NCBI GenBank assembly: GCA_030594025.1
Contig: JAUVFY010000003.1
Location: 1 to 24,030, forward strand
From: Deltaproteobacteria bacterium
Lineage (GTDB): Bacteria > Desulfobacterota > GWC2-55-46 > JAUVFY01
Length of the DNA stretch: 24,030 nt
Reading direction: 5' to 3'
Part shown: positions 15,094 to 23,270 of the stretch, in pieces
How the letters are laid out: the number at the start of each line of letters is the position of its first letter
Position numbering within the stretch: the first letter of the stretch is position 1
Program-made: the position numbers and the translations under genes
Notes under the pieces: generated by a model
Seen by the model: only the letters and a program-made list of their open reading frames with translations
The model's database searches: none
What the model was told of the DNA's origin: nothing

Positions 15094-15175
15094 GGCTGTT
15101 TCCGGGTAAACCCGTAAGGGAAGGATTGTTAACGGCGGGTCATTTAAGAAACAGCCTGAAAGGGTAATTTCAGGC
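15094..15175 (+). promoter_or_regulatory. Candidate structured RNA with two mutually exclusive stems, atpK-atpE spacer
   Basis: In the 163-nt gap after atpK, GGCTGTTTC (15094-15102) pairs perfectly with GAAACAGCC (15148-15156). Directly inside it CGGG/CCCG (15103-15106/15111-15114) closes a UAAA loop. GCCTGAAA (15154-15161) also pairs perfectly with TTTCAGGC (15168-15175) around a 6-nt loop. The two long stems share bases 15154-15156, so the full stems cannot both form. The second hairpin ends 19 nt before the atpE start codon and 10 nt before its Shine-Dalgarno GAGGAG (15186-15191). Pairing is seen; a switch, attenuator or stability role is inference. Confidence 0.55.
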
Positions 15176-15194
15176 ATATCGGACAGAGGAGTTT

Positions 15195-15773
15195 ATGGGA
15201 CAGGACGCACTCATAAAGGCCCTTGAGGAGGAGACCGGCAGGGAGGCCGAGAGGATTATAAAGGAGGCCACTTCAGACGCCGAGGCCGTCTTAAAAGAGG
15301 CTGAAGAACAGGCCAAAAAAGACCGGCGTGAGAGGGTCGAGGCATTTAAAAAGGAGTTCGAAAAAGAGAGGGTCGCGGCCATAAACCGTGCCAGCGCCGA
15401 TGCCAGGGGGCTTCTGCTTGCCGAAAGGATAGGGGTCATGGAGGAAGTCTTCCGGGAGGCGACAAAGACGGTCGAGGGGTTGCCCAGAGACCGGTACTCC
15501 GAGCTCCTAAAAGGCCTTTACGGGGAGCTAAAAAAAGACTGGCGGACGGAAAGACCTGATAAAGGGAATAGCCCCATGGTTCACCTGAACCCCGGGGATC
15601 GGGACCTCATTAAGGAACCCGATGTGGAGCTCGTCCCGGACAAAGAGGTATCCCTCGGAGTTGTCTTTGTCTCAAGGGACGGACGCGTGAGGCTGGAGAA
15701 CACCTTTTCTTCAAGGCTTAAAAAGGCAAGGGTTGAAATTGTTCCCAAGCTGAACGAGATGCTCTTCGGTTGA
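15195..15773 (+). CDS. atpE: A/V-type ATPase peripheral-stalk subunit E
   Basis: The 192-residue stalk protein that partners subunit H and anchors the stator to the A3B3 head. Residues 1-95 form a long charged helix, with AERIIKEATSDAEAVLKEAE and repeated Ala/Glu/Lys. The C-terminal half is globular with VHLNPGDRDL, GVVFVSRDGRVRLENTFSSR and a final ARVEIVPKLNEMLFG; the last is typical of the E subunit C terminus that touches subunit B. A clear GAGGAG Shine-Dalgarno (15186-15191) sets the ATG. It is separated from atpK by a structured 163-nt spacer, unusual in this otherwise compact operon. Confidence 0.93.
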   Translation: MGQDALIKALEEETGREAERIIKEATSDAEAVLKEAEEQAKKDRRERVEAFKKEFEKERVAAINRASADARGLLLAERIGVMEEVFREATKTVEGLPRDRYSELLKGLYGELKKDWRTERPDKGNSPMVHLNPGDRDLIKEPDVELVPDKEVSLGVVFVSRDGRVRLENTFSSRLKKARVEIVPKLNEMLFG

Positions 15774-15837
15774 AAGCCTTGAGGGGAGGCTAAAGTGGCC
15801 GGAAGCGCCATACCGGCACCCCGGGTTAAAATTAAAA

Positions 15838-16890
15838 ATGGATTTAAGCTACTTTAACGCGAGGATAAGGGGGCTGAGGAAGGGGCTTTTTAAAAGCGGT
15901 GAGTACGATGTATTTCTTGAGGCAGGGTCCATGGCGGCCTACCTCGATCTGCTGAAGCCCACCGTCTACGGCCCTGACATAGGGGTCGCTTCTGCGAGGT
16001 TTGAAAGGCCCTACGAGGTGCTGAGTTCCGCCCTCAGGTCGAACCTCGCCCGGAGTTTTACAACCCTCTGGGACATAGCGCCTCAGGGGGCGAGGGCCTG
16101 GTTGAAGGCGCTCTTTTCCACGTGGGAGGTGTATGATATCAAGGCGGTTTTAAGGGGCATAGACAAGGGTGTAGCGAGGGAGGATATCTTCGAGGCCCTT
16201 GTGCCGGCAGGGGAGATGGACGTTGCCGCGCTGAGGGAGCTCGCACGTTCGAGGGACGTAACTGATTTGCTGGGGCTCTTGCATACCTGGTCCAGCCCCT
16301 ATGCCGCCCCTCTTAAGGGCGGTTTGGAAGCATACCAGAAACACCACAGCCTGGTTGAGATGGAGCTTAACCTTGACGTCTTCGCAACGAAGTTTTTTGC
16401 CTCCACCATAAGCGCGGGCTCGGAGAACGGACGTGTTATAACCGGCATGCTCGCCGACAGGGTCGACTCCCGGAACATAATGACGCTCATGAAGGTCGTG
16501 GGCGAGGGCTACTCAAAGGAAACCCTTGATGAATACTTCCTGGAAGGCGGAATGAGGATAGGTAAGGTCGAGTTTTTGCAGCTCTCCACACTAAAAACGA
16601 GGGAAGAGCTCCTCACGCAGATTCTGGGAGCGGTTAAAGACGAAAGCTGGCGCAGGATCCTTTATACCGCGGGGGCCGAAGAGATGGACGTGCTCGAGGA
16701 GCTCTTCGAGAACCTAACGGCAAGGGCCCTTTCAAGGGCCGCGATAGTGAGCCCCCTTACGATAGCACTTGCGGCCGCCTTTATATACACCAAGGTCAGG
16801 GAGGCAAAGAACCTGCGCATTATCGCAAGGGGGAAGCTCTTTTCCATCCCCTCGGATGAGTTGAAAAGGTTTTTGATTTATAAACATTAG
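15838..16890 (+). CDS. atpC: A/V-type ATPase subunit C (d-like coupling subunit)
   Basis: The funnel-shaped central-stalk protein that couples the D-F shaft to the K ring. The 350 residues begin MDLSYFNARIRGLRKGLF and contain the family's three-fold bundle pattern, with YEVLSSALRSNLARSF, AWLKALFSTWEVYDIKAVLRG and a closing SPLTIALAAAFIYTKVREAKNLRIIARGK stretch, the last being the most conserved portion of V-type C/d subunits. The Shine-Dalgarno is weak, with only AT-rich sequence before the ATG, so translation may partly rely on coupling to atpE 64 nt upstream. Length and position fit ntpC. Confidence 0.93.
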   Translation: MDLSYFNARIRGLRKGLFKSGEYDVFLEAGSMAAYLDLLKPTVYGPDIGVASARFERPYEVLSSALRSNLARSFTTLWDIAPQGARAWLKALFSTWEVYDIKAVLRGIDKGVAREDIFEALVPAGEMDVAALRELARSRDVTDLLGLLHTWSSPYAAPLKGGLEAYQKHHSLVEMELNLDVFATKFFASTISAGSENGRVITGMLADRVDSRNIMTLMKVVGEGYSKETLDEYFLEGGMRIGKVEFLQLSTLKTREELLTQILGAVKDESWRRILYTAGAEEMDVLEELFENLTARALSRAAIVSPLTIALAAAFIYTKVREAKNLRIIARGKLFSIPSDELKRFLIYKH

Positions 16891-16929
16891 ACGCCGGAAG
16901 AATAATTATTAAAACAGGTTTTTTTACAA

Positions 16930-17259
16930 GTGTCGGAACTTGTCGTAATAGTGGGTAAAGACGTCTCACCCGGGTTCAGGCTCGGCGGCTTCGATTGTAT
17001 AGAGCTCGAAGAGGGAGAAGACGCATCCGCGCTCCTTGAGGGCATACATAAAGAGGGTAGATACGGGCTCGTCTGCATCGAGGAGCGTTTCCTGGAGGGT
17101 GTCTCGCGCGACATAATGCGCAGAATAAAAAAAAGCGGGCTCCCGGTCATCGTGCCCGTCAATATACCGGAGGCCTGGGGCGAGGGAGGGCCCGAAGAGG
17201 CGCCTTTTGCAAGGCTCATTCGCAGGGCCATCGGTTACCATATAAAGTTGAAGAAGTGA
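16930..17259 (+). CDS. atpF: A/V-type ATPase subunit F
   Basis: The small central-shaft subunit (109 residues) that binds subunit D and tunes catalysis; it corresponds to NtpG of E. hirae. The alpha/beta Rossmann-like pattern is evident: ELVVIVGKDVSPGFRLGGF at the N terminus, then GLVCIEERF, a LPVIVPVNIP strand, and a C-terminal helix LIRRAIGYHIKLK. Start is GTG at 16930 with a weak AGG upstream. Its stop is one base before the ATG of atpA, so translational coupling of F and A is likely. Confidence 0.93.
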   Translation: MSELVVIVGKDVSPGFRLGGFDCIELEEGEDASALLEGIHKEGRYGLVCIEERFLEGVSRDIMRRIKKSGLPVIVPVNIPEAWGEGGPEEAPFARLIRRAIGYHIKLKK

Positions 17260-17260
17260 C

Positions 17261-19006
17261 ATGGATGAGATAAGGGGTAAGATATACGGGGTCTCAGGGC
17301 CCGTGGTAATGGCCAGCTCCATGAAAGGCGCCAAGATGCACACAACCTGCCACGTGGGTTATGCGGGCCTCTTAGGCGAGATAATCCGCATAGAGGGCGA
17401 CATGGTGACTATCCAGGTCTATGAGGACACCACCGGGCTTACCCTCGGCGAAGAGGTCATAAGCTTCGGCCGGCCCCTTACAGCCATGCTCGGCCCCGGA
17501 CTCTTATCCAACGTGTACGACGGCATACAGAGGCCGCTGTATATAGTAAGCGAAAGCGGCGCTTATATAGGAAAGGGCATAAGGATAGAGGGGCTCGACC
17601 TTGACAGGAAGTGGGGCTTCAATCCGCATAAGAAGGCCGGAGACGAGGTCGGCCCCGGCGACATACTGGGCTCTTTCGCTGAAACAGAGTCCATAACCCA
17701 CAAGGTCATGGTCCCCCCCGGCGTAAAAGGGGTGATAAAGGAGATAAGCAAGGGAAGTGTGTCGGGCAGGTCCCCGGTCTGTGTACTCACAGACGGAAAA
17801 ACAATAAGGCTCTTCCAGGAATGGCCCGTAAGGGTGCCCAGGCCTTTTAAATCGAAGCTTCCGCCCACGGATCCTTTTGTTACCGGCCAGAGGGTCTTCG
17901 ACACACTTTTGCCCATCGCCGAGGGCGGCACTGCGGCCGTGCCCGGTGGTTTTGGAACGGGAAAGACGGTGGTGGAGCACACTATCGCGAAATATGCCCG
18001 GACGGATATCGTCATATATATCGGATGCGGCGAGAGGGGTAACGAGATGACCGAGGTACTGACCGAGTTCCCGCACCTTAAGGACCCGATGACAGGGCTT
18101 CCTTTGAACATGAGGACCGTAATAATCGCTAACACGTCGAACATGCCGGTGGCCGCGAGGGAGGCGTCCATATTCACGGGCATCACCATCGCCGAGTACT
18201 TCAGGGACATGGGCTACCGGGTCGCCCTGATGGCCGATTCAATCTCCAGGTGGGCAGAGGCCTTGAGAGAGATTTCCTCAAGGCTCGAGGAGATGCCCAG
18301 CGAAGAGGGCTTCCCGCCCTACCTTGCATCGCGCCTGGGAGGTTTCTACGAAAGGGCGGGCAAGGTCAACTGCCTGGGCAACGACGGTCGTACCGGGTCG
18401 GTAACGGTCATAAGCGCTATATCTCCGCCCGGGGGTGATTTCTCGGAGCCTGTAACGCAGGCCTCGCTAAGGGTCGCCGGGGCGCTCTGGGCCCTTGATA
18501 CCGAGCTCGCCTATGCAAGGCACTTCCCCGCAGTAAACTGGAAAAGGAGTTTTAGTTTATACTATAAAAAGCTGAGTAGCTGGTTTGAAAGAGAGGTCGC
18601 ACCGGATATGGTCGAGTTGAGATCAAGGCTCGCCGCACTTCTGCAGAAAGAAGAGGACCTCAACGAGGTGGTCCAGGTAATAGGCGTCGAAGCCCTCCAG
18701 GACTCCGACCGTCTCACATTAGAGGCGGCAACTATAGCCAGGGAGGGGTTCCTGAGGCAGAGTGCCTTCAGTGAGACCGATGCATTCGCCTCTTTCGAAA
18801 AGCAGTACTGGATGCTGAAGGCCATATTCAGTTTTCTGGACTCTTCAATGAAGGCCCTCGAAAGTGGCGTGTACCTTGAGAGGATAATCGAAAGCCCCTT
18901 GAGGACCAGCCTCTTGAGGATGCAGAACCTTTCCAACGAGGGCTTCCGTGAGTGGGCGGAAGATATGATAGGAAAGATAGAAAAGGAACTCCTGAGCGTT
19001 GAGTGA
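17261..19006 (+). CDS. atpA: A/V-type ATPase catalytic subunit A
   Basis: The ATP-hydrolysing/synthesising head subunit. The 581-residue length and the presence of the V-type-specific non-homologous insert (about residues 110-190, holding GPGDILGSFAETESI and VMVPPGVKG) separate it from F-type beta. Walker A is GGFGTGKT at residues 229-236, followed by IGCGERGNEMTEVL with the catalytic Glu in GER, then ALMADSISRWAEALREIS and SRLEEMPSEEGFP. The P-loop reads GGFGTGKT, whereas many V-type proteins have GPFGSGKT, a conservative variant that keeps K235 and T236. It starts one base after atpF and abuts atpB. Confidence 0.98.
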   Translation: MDEIRGKIYGVSGPVVMASSMKGAKMHTTCHVGYAGLLGEIIRIEGDMVTIQVYEDTTGLTLGEEVISFGRPLTAMLGPGLLSNVYDGIQRPLYIVSESGAYIGKGIRIEGLDLDRKWGFNPHKKAGDEVGPGDILGSFAETESITHKVMVPPGVKGVIKEISKGSVSGRSPVCVLTDGKTIRLFQEWPVRVPRPFKSKLPPTDPFVTGQRVFDTLLPIAEGGTAAVPGGFGTGKTVVEHTIAKYARTDIVIYIGCGERGNEMTEVLTEFPHLKDPMTGLPLNMRTVIIANTSNMPVAAREASIFTGITIAEYFRDMGYRVALMADSISRWAEALREISSRLEEMPSEEGFPPYLASRLGGFYERAGKVNCLGNDGRTGSVTVISAISPPGGDFSEPVTQASLRVAGALWALDTELAYARHFPAVNWKRSFSLYYKKLSSWFEREVAPDMVELRSRLAALLQKEEDLNEVVQVIGVEALQDSDRLTLEAATIAREGFLRQSAFSETDAFASFEKQYWMLKAIFSFLDSSMKALESGVYLERIIESPLRTSLLRMQNLSNEGFREWAEDMIGKIEKELLSVE

Positions 19007-19007
19007 T

Positions 19008-20351
19008 ATGGACCTTATTTCCAGGGAATACCGAACGATTACCGGGATCACGGGCCCGCTCGTCTTTGTAGAGGGGATAAAACGCGGTAGCTTCGGCGAG
19101 ATGTGTATAGTAAAGATGGACACGGCAGAGACCCGGACGGGCCAGATACTCAAGCTCGAGGGTGATAAGGCAGTGGTTCAGGTACTCGAGGGGGCCTCGG
19201 GCATAGACAGGGACAAAACGAGCATCATTCCCACGGGAGAGGTCGCAAAAGTGGGGGTCTCCATGGATATGATGGGCAGGATATTTAACGGCTCGGGCTT
19301 TCCCATAGACGCCCTGCCCGAGATAATACCCGAGAAGAACCTGGACATAAACGGCCTTCCCATGAACCCCGTGGCCAGGGAGAAGCCCAACTACTTTATA
19401 GAGACCGGCATTTCGGTAATAGATGGACTGAACACCCTCGTGAGGGGGCAGAAGCTGCCGATCTTTTCGAGCGCCGGGCTCCCGGCTAACGAACTGGTCT
19501 TACAGATACTCAGGCAGGCACGGGGGGCCGAAGAAGAGGACTTCTGCGTAATATTCGGCGCCATGGGGATAACCTCAAGGGAGGCCTTCTTCTTCAGAGA
19601 AGGCATAGAGGAGACCGGGGCCATGTCAAGGACGGTCTCGTTTATAAACCTCGCGAGCGACCCCACGGTCGAGAGGTTCTTCACCCCCAGGATAGCCCTT
19701 ACCACGGCCGAGTACTTCGCCTTTGAAAAGGGTTTTCAGGTCATGGTCGTCCTCACGGACATGACCGCCTACTGCGAGGCCTTGAGGGAGCTGGGTAGCG
19801 CCAGAGAAGAGATACCCGGCAGGAGGAGTTACCCCGGCTACATGTATACCGACCTTGCAACCCTCTACGAGAGGGCCGGGTGCATCAAGGGCTCTCAAGG
19901 CTCCATAACGATTATGCCCATACTCACGATGCCCGAGGACGACATCACGCACCCCATACCGGACCTCACAGGCTACATAACCGAGGGCCAGATAGTTTTG
20001 AGCAGGGACATGCACATGAAGGGGATATATCCGCCCATAAACGCCCTGCCGTGCCTGTCGAGGCTCATGAACATCGGCATAGGAAAGGGAAGGACCAGGG
20101 AGGGGCACAGGGAGCTGGCCGACCAGCTCTACGCATCATACGCAAAGGGCATCCACATAAGGCGCCTCGTTGCCATCGTAGGGGAGGAGGGGCTTACGGA
20201 ACTGGACAGGACTTACCTCGCCTTTGCAGACGAGTTCGAAAAAAGGTTCATCGGCCAGGGCGAGGAAAGAAGGACAATTGACGAAACGCTGGACCTGGGC
20301 CTCGAACTTTTGAAGATGCTCCCCGAGAGGGAGCTTAAGAGGTTGAAGTGA
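19008..20351 (+). CDS. atpB: A/V-type ATPase regulatory (non-catalytic) subunit B
   Basis: Alternates with subunit A in the head and supplies the arginine finger but lacks a P-loop. Landmarks: TITGITGPLVFVEG, GRIFNGSGFPIDALPEI, PVAREKPNYFIETGISVID, RGQKLPIFSSAGLPANELVLQI, and the signature SITIMPILTMPEDDITHPIPDLTGYITEGQ. I use ATG 19008 (MDLISREYRTITG, as in Thermus MDLLKKEY), one base after the atpA stop; a TTG at 18999 overlapping atpA is a possible alternative with a better-placed AGGA. At 447 residues it ends at ELKRLK and lacks the roughly 20-30 residue tail of the Thermus protein. The stop overlaps the atpD start (GTGA). Confidence 0.96.
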   Translation: MDLISREYRTITGITGPLVFVEGIKRGSFGEMCIVKMDTAETRTGQILKLEGDKAVVQVLEGASGIDRDKTSIIPTGEVAKVGVSMDMMGRIFNGSGFPIDALPEIIPEKNLDINGLPMNPVAREKPNYFIETGISVIDGLNTLVRGQKLPIFSSAGLPANELVLQILRQARGAEEEDFCVIFGAMGITSREAFFFREGIEETGAMSRTVSFINLASDPTVERFFTPRIALTTAEYFAFEKGFQVMVVLTDMTAYCEALRELGSAREEIPGRRSYPGYMYTDLATLYERAGCIKGSQGSITIMPILTMPEDDITHPIPDLTGYITEGQIVLSRDMHMKGIYPPINALPCLSRLMNIGIGKGRTREGHRELADQLYASYAKGIHIRRLVAIVGEEGLTELDRTYLAFADEFEKRFIGQGEERRTIDETLDLGLELLKMLPERELKRLK

Positions 20352-20968
20352 AGCTCGAAGAGGCACCAACGAGATTGAACCTGCTCACGCTCAAGGGGCG
20401 CCTTGAGGGGATAAAGGCCGGGGTGGAGCTTTTAAGGGGCAGAAGGAAGGCCCTTACGAGGGAGTTCGTTGACCTTCTGGAAGGGTGCATTGAGGAGAGG
20501 GCCACTCTGGCGAGGCTCTTGGTCAAGGCCAGGAGGGGCCTGGAGCTTTCGAGAGCCATAAACGGCGAGGCCCTCGCTTCCCTTGCCCATGCGTCCACGA
20601 GGAAGGTAACCTTCGATATCAAGAAGACCAACCTGTGGGGAGTAAACGTACCCGAGATCGAGGAGGTTCCCGTGGTAAGGCACCTCGAGGCGAGGGGTAT
20701 CTCTCCTCTGGGCGAAAGGGCCGGGCTGGTGGACCTGGCGAAGGACTTCGAAAGCGTCATCGACAGGGTGATAAAGATGGCCTCCTGCGAGGTGAGGGCG
20801 AACAGACTGGGCGAGATGATAAGGTCCGATACGAGGAAGATAAACGTCATAGACGGGGTGATATTACCAGTCCTCAGCAAGTGCATAAGGTCCATAGAGA
20901 GGGTGCTCGAGGAGAGGGAAAGAGAAGAGGTCTTCAGGCTCAAAAGGTACAAGGCCAAAAGGGCCTGA
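20348..20968 (+). CDS. atpD: A/V-type ATPase central-shaft subunit D
   Basis: The rotating coiled-coil axle (analogous to F-type gamma). The 206-residue protein begins PTRLNLLTLKGRLEGIKAG and shows the two long antiparallel helices (about 5-75 and 125-195) with a short beta insert holding VNVPEIEEVP between them. The final helix contains SDTRKINVIDGVILPVLSK, matching the family's conserved R.xNALE..viP region. The start codon is GTG, overlapping the atpB stop by four bases (GTGA), which implies coupled translation. It is the last recognised gene of the ATPase operon; no E. hirae ntpH/ntpJ equivalent follows. Confidence 0.94.
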   Translation: MKLEEAPTRLNLLTLKGRLEGIKAGVELLRGRRKALTREFVDLLEGCIEERATLARLLVKARRGLELSRAINGEALASLAHASTRKVTFDIKKTNLWGVNVPEIEEVPVVRHLEARGISPLGERAGLVDLAKDFESVIDRVIKMASCEVRANRLGEMIRSDTRKINVIDGVILPVLSKCIRSIERVLEEREREEVFRLKRYKAKRA

Positions 20969-20999
20969 GACCGCTTTTTTATCTTTTAGGTTAAGGGCT

Positions 21000-21731
21000 A
21001 TGGAAACGCAGCTTCTCAATACAGCCCTTTACGGGACACTGGCCGGCCTTGCCACGGTGGCCGGCATATACATGCTCCTGGCGAGGAAGGAATGGGCCTT
21101 GAAGAACTCGGTCCTCTTCGTAAGCTTTTCCGCCGGGGTGGTACTTGCCGTTGCATTCACCCACCTCCTTCCAGAAGCCCTTGAAACCAACGCCCGGGCG
21201 CTCGAGGTGGTGCTCGTAACGCTTATAGCCTTTTATGTCTTAGAGCACACGATCGCCATACACACCTGCAAGGAGGGCGAGTGCGACGTGCACACAATGG
21301 GTATGCCGGCCTTTGTGGGCATAGCATTCCATTCGCTTCTCGACGGGATAGTTATAGGCGTGGGATTTGAGGTGGGCTTTGAGATAGGACTTGCGACAAC
21401 CCTCGGCGTGCTGCTTCACGAGATACCCGAGGGGATTACGATTACGGCACTCCTCCTTCACTCGGGTTTTGAAAGGAAAAAGACTTTGTTTATGGGCTGG
21501 ATGGTTGCGCTGGCCACTCCCCTGGGGGCCGTGGGCTCTTACCTTTTCGTAAAGGATATGCCCGAGTCCACCGTAGGGTTGTTGCTCGCCCTGGGTGCGG
21601 GTTCTTTCATATACGTGGGTGCATCTGACCTCCTGCCAGAGACACACAGGGATATCAGCCGCACCAATATCTTTCTTGTGCTGGCTGGGGTGGTTCTGGT
21701 ATATATAGTAGCTCATCTTTTCGGAGGTTGA
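21000..21731 (+). CDS. ZIP-family divalent metal transporter
   Basis: A 243-residue membrane protein with about eight helices and the ZIP signatures: FTHLLPEAL (H55), HSLLDGIVIGVG (H111, D115) in helix 4, and LLHEIPEGITITALLLHSG (H140, E141, E144) in helix 5, the zinc/iron-binding pair of the binuclear centre. The loop between helices 3 and 4 carries H83, H88, C90, C95 and H98, a likely metal-sensing or metal-collecting site. Substrate (Zn, Fe or Mn) cannot be told from sequence. It starts 31 nt after atpD and its stop lies just before purB, so it may share the transcript of either. Confidence 0.92.
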   Translation: METQLLNTALYGTLAGLATVAGIYMLLARKEWALKNSVLFVSFSAGVVLAVAFTHLLPEALETNARALEVVLVTLIAFYVLEHTIAIHTCKEGECDVHTMGMPAFVGIAFHSLLDGIVIGVGFEVGFEIGLATTLGVLLHEIPEGITITALLLHSGFERKKTLFMGWMVALATPLGAVGSYLFVKDMPESTVGLLLALGAGSFIYVGASDLLPETHRDISRTNIFLVLAGVVLVYIVAHLFGG

Positions 21732-21736
21732 TAAAG

Positions 21737-23032
21737 GTGATCAAGAGATATACGAGGCGTGAGATGGCACGCATATGGGAGCCGCGGGCGAAGTTCGCAA
21801 AGTGGCTCGAGGTGGAGCTCGCCGTGTGCGAGGCCTGGTCGAGAAAGGGTAATATCCCTAAAAGGGCCCTTGCAACGATTAAAAGGCGGGCCCGCTTCGA
21901 CCCGAAGAGGATAGACGAGATTGAAAAGACCGTAAAGCATGACGTCATAGCCTTCCTCACGGACGTGGCCGAGAACGTGGGCCCGGCCTCGCGCTACATA
22001 CACATGGGGCTTACCTCCTCGGACATAATCGACACCTCTTTCGCCCTCCTTTTAAAGAAGGCCTCCGGGATTATCATCGAAGACATAAAGGGGCTTTTGA
22101 AGGTCCTTAAAAAGAGGGCCTTCGAGCACAAAAAGACCGTCATGATGGGCCGCTCCCACGGCATCCATGCCGAACCCGTGACATTCGGGCTCAAGCTCGC
22201 CCTGGCCTATGACGAGTTCAGAAGGAACCTCGAGCGCATGGAAAGGGCAAGGCAGACCGTTGCCTTCGGCAAGCTCTCGGGCGCCGTGGGGACCTATGCG
22301 AATACCGACCCCTCAGTTGAAAGCTACGTTTTGAGGAAACTGGGGCTCAGGCCCGAGCCCGTCTCGACCCAGGTCGTTCAAAGGGACAGGCATGCGGAGT
22401 TCTTTACGACCCTTGCAATCGTAGCGACTTCAATAGAGAAGTACGCGGTAGAGATAAGGCATCTTCAGAGAACAGAGGTCCTCGAGGTCGAGGAGCCCTT
22501 CACAAAAGGGCAGAAGGGCTCTTCGGCGATGCCTCACAAGCGTAACCCCGTTCTCTCGGAGAACCTGACGGGCCTTGCACGCCTCGTGAGGGGTTATGCG
22601 CAGTCGGCCATGGAAAACGTGGCCCTGTGGCACGAGCGGGACATAAGCCACTCTTCGGTCGAGAGGGTCATCGGGCCCGATGCCACGATACTGGTGGATT
22701 TCATGCTCATAAGATTTACGGAACTTATGAGGGACCTCGTCGTCTACCCGGAGAACATGAAGAAGAACATGGATAAGCTCAAGGGGCTCGTACACTCCCA
22801 GAGGGTCCTACTTGAGCTTGTCGAAAAAGGGGTTACCAGGGAGGAGGCCTACAGGCTCGTTCAAAAGAACGCCATGAAGGTATGGAAGGGAAAGGGGGAT
22901 TTTAAGTCGCTCCTTTTGAAGGACAAAAAGGTCATGGAGCGATTAAAACCCCGGGACGTTGAGAGGTGCTTTGACCTGAAGCCGTATTTAAAGAACGTTG
23001 ATTACATCTTCAAGAGAGTTTTTAAAACTTGA
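21737..23032 (+). CDS. purB: Adenylosuccinate lyase
   Basis: Cleaves SAICAR to AICAR and adenylosuccinate to AMP in purine synthesis; member of the fumarase/aspartase superfamily. The 431-residue protein starts at GTG 21737 as MIKRYTRREMARIW, matching the B. subtilis PurB N terminus, with GGAGG at 21723-21727 nine bases upstream. A TTG at 21728 would add three residues but touches the Shine-Dalgarno. Motifs include MGLTSSDIIDTSFAL, GRSHGIHAEPVTFG with the catalytic His, and the flexible signature loop KGSSAMPHKRNP with catalytic S262. A short stop-spanning repeat is present at the 3' end. Confidence 0.97.
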   Translation: MIKRYTRREMARIWEPRAKFAKWLEVELAVCEAWSRKGNIPKRALATIKRRARFDPKRIDEIEKTVKHDVIAFLTDVAENVGPASRYIHMGLTSSDIIDTSFALLLKKASGIIIEDIKGLLKVLKKRAFEHKKTVMMGRSHGIHAEPVTFGLKLALAYDEFRRNLERMERARQTVAFGKLSGAVGTYANTDPSVESYVLRKLGLRPEPVSTQVVQRDRHAEFFTTLAIVATSIEKYAVEIRHLQRTEVLEVEEPFTKGQKGSSAMPHKRNPVLSENLTGLARLVRGYAQSAMENVALWHERDISHSSVERVIGPDATILVDFMLIRFTELMRDLVVYPENMKKNMDKLKGLVHSQRVLLELVEKGVTREEAYRLVQKNAMKVWKGKGDFKSLLLKDKKVMERLKPRDVERCFDLKPYLKNVDYIFKRVFKT

Positions 23033-23270
23033 GGAAACCTTGAGGGAAACTTTTTATAAAAAGGTGCTGCGCACGGTAACGGTTAACACGGACCCTGTAG
23101 CTTATAGGTGTGAATTACTAAGACCCATCGTATATGAATTGCCGCACGCAGGTGCCCTCAAACTCCCTTCAAAAACTTTTAATTAAGGTAACGTATGTGG
23201 CTCCGATTATTCAGTACCATGCCATATCAGCGTCTTGAGGTTTTTGAAAAGTTTTTTTGACGGAGGCTCG
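23033..23270. other. purB-purC spacer, no gene supported
   Basis: The longest spacer in the window (238 nt). It begins with a short tandem repeat across the purB stop, followed by a perfect 14-nt palindrome CTTTTTATAAAAAG at 23050-23063, and ends in the purC ribosome-binding site. A 62-codon frame at 22998-23186 overlaps purB and has no family feature. I could not recognise a purine riboswitch, a promoter or a canonical terminator. Confidence 0.5.

Noticed and set aside
18999..19007. TTG start for atpB overlapping atpA
   Set aside because: ATG 19008 gives the MDL..REY start typical of the family; the TTG remains a minor alternative because AGGA at 18984-18987 is better spaced for it.
23050..23063. 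Perfect palindrome CTTTTTATAAAAAG after purB
   Set aside because: A-T-only core with no loop; could be a chance feature of AT-rich spacer and is not a recognisable terminator or operator.
22998..23186. 62-codon frame spanning the purB end and spacer
   Set aside because: Overlaps purB, has no ribosome-binding site or family feature, and composition is that of spacer.
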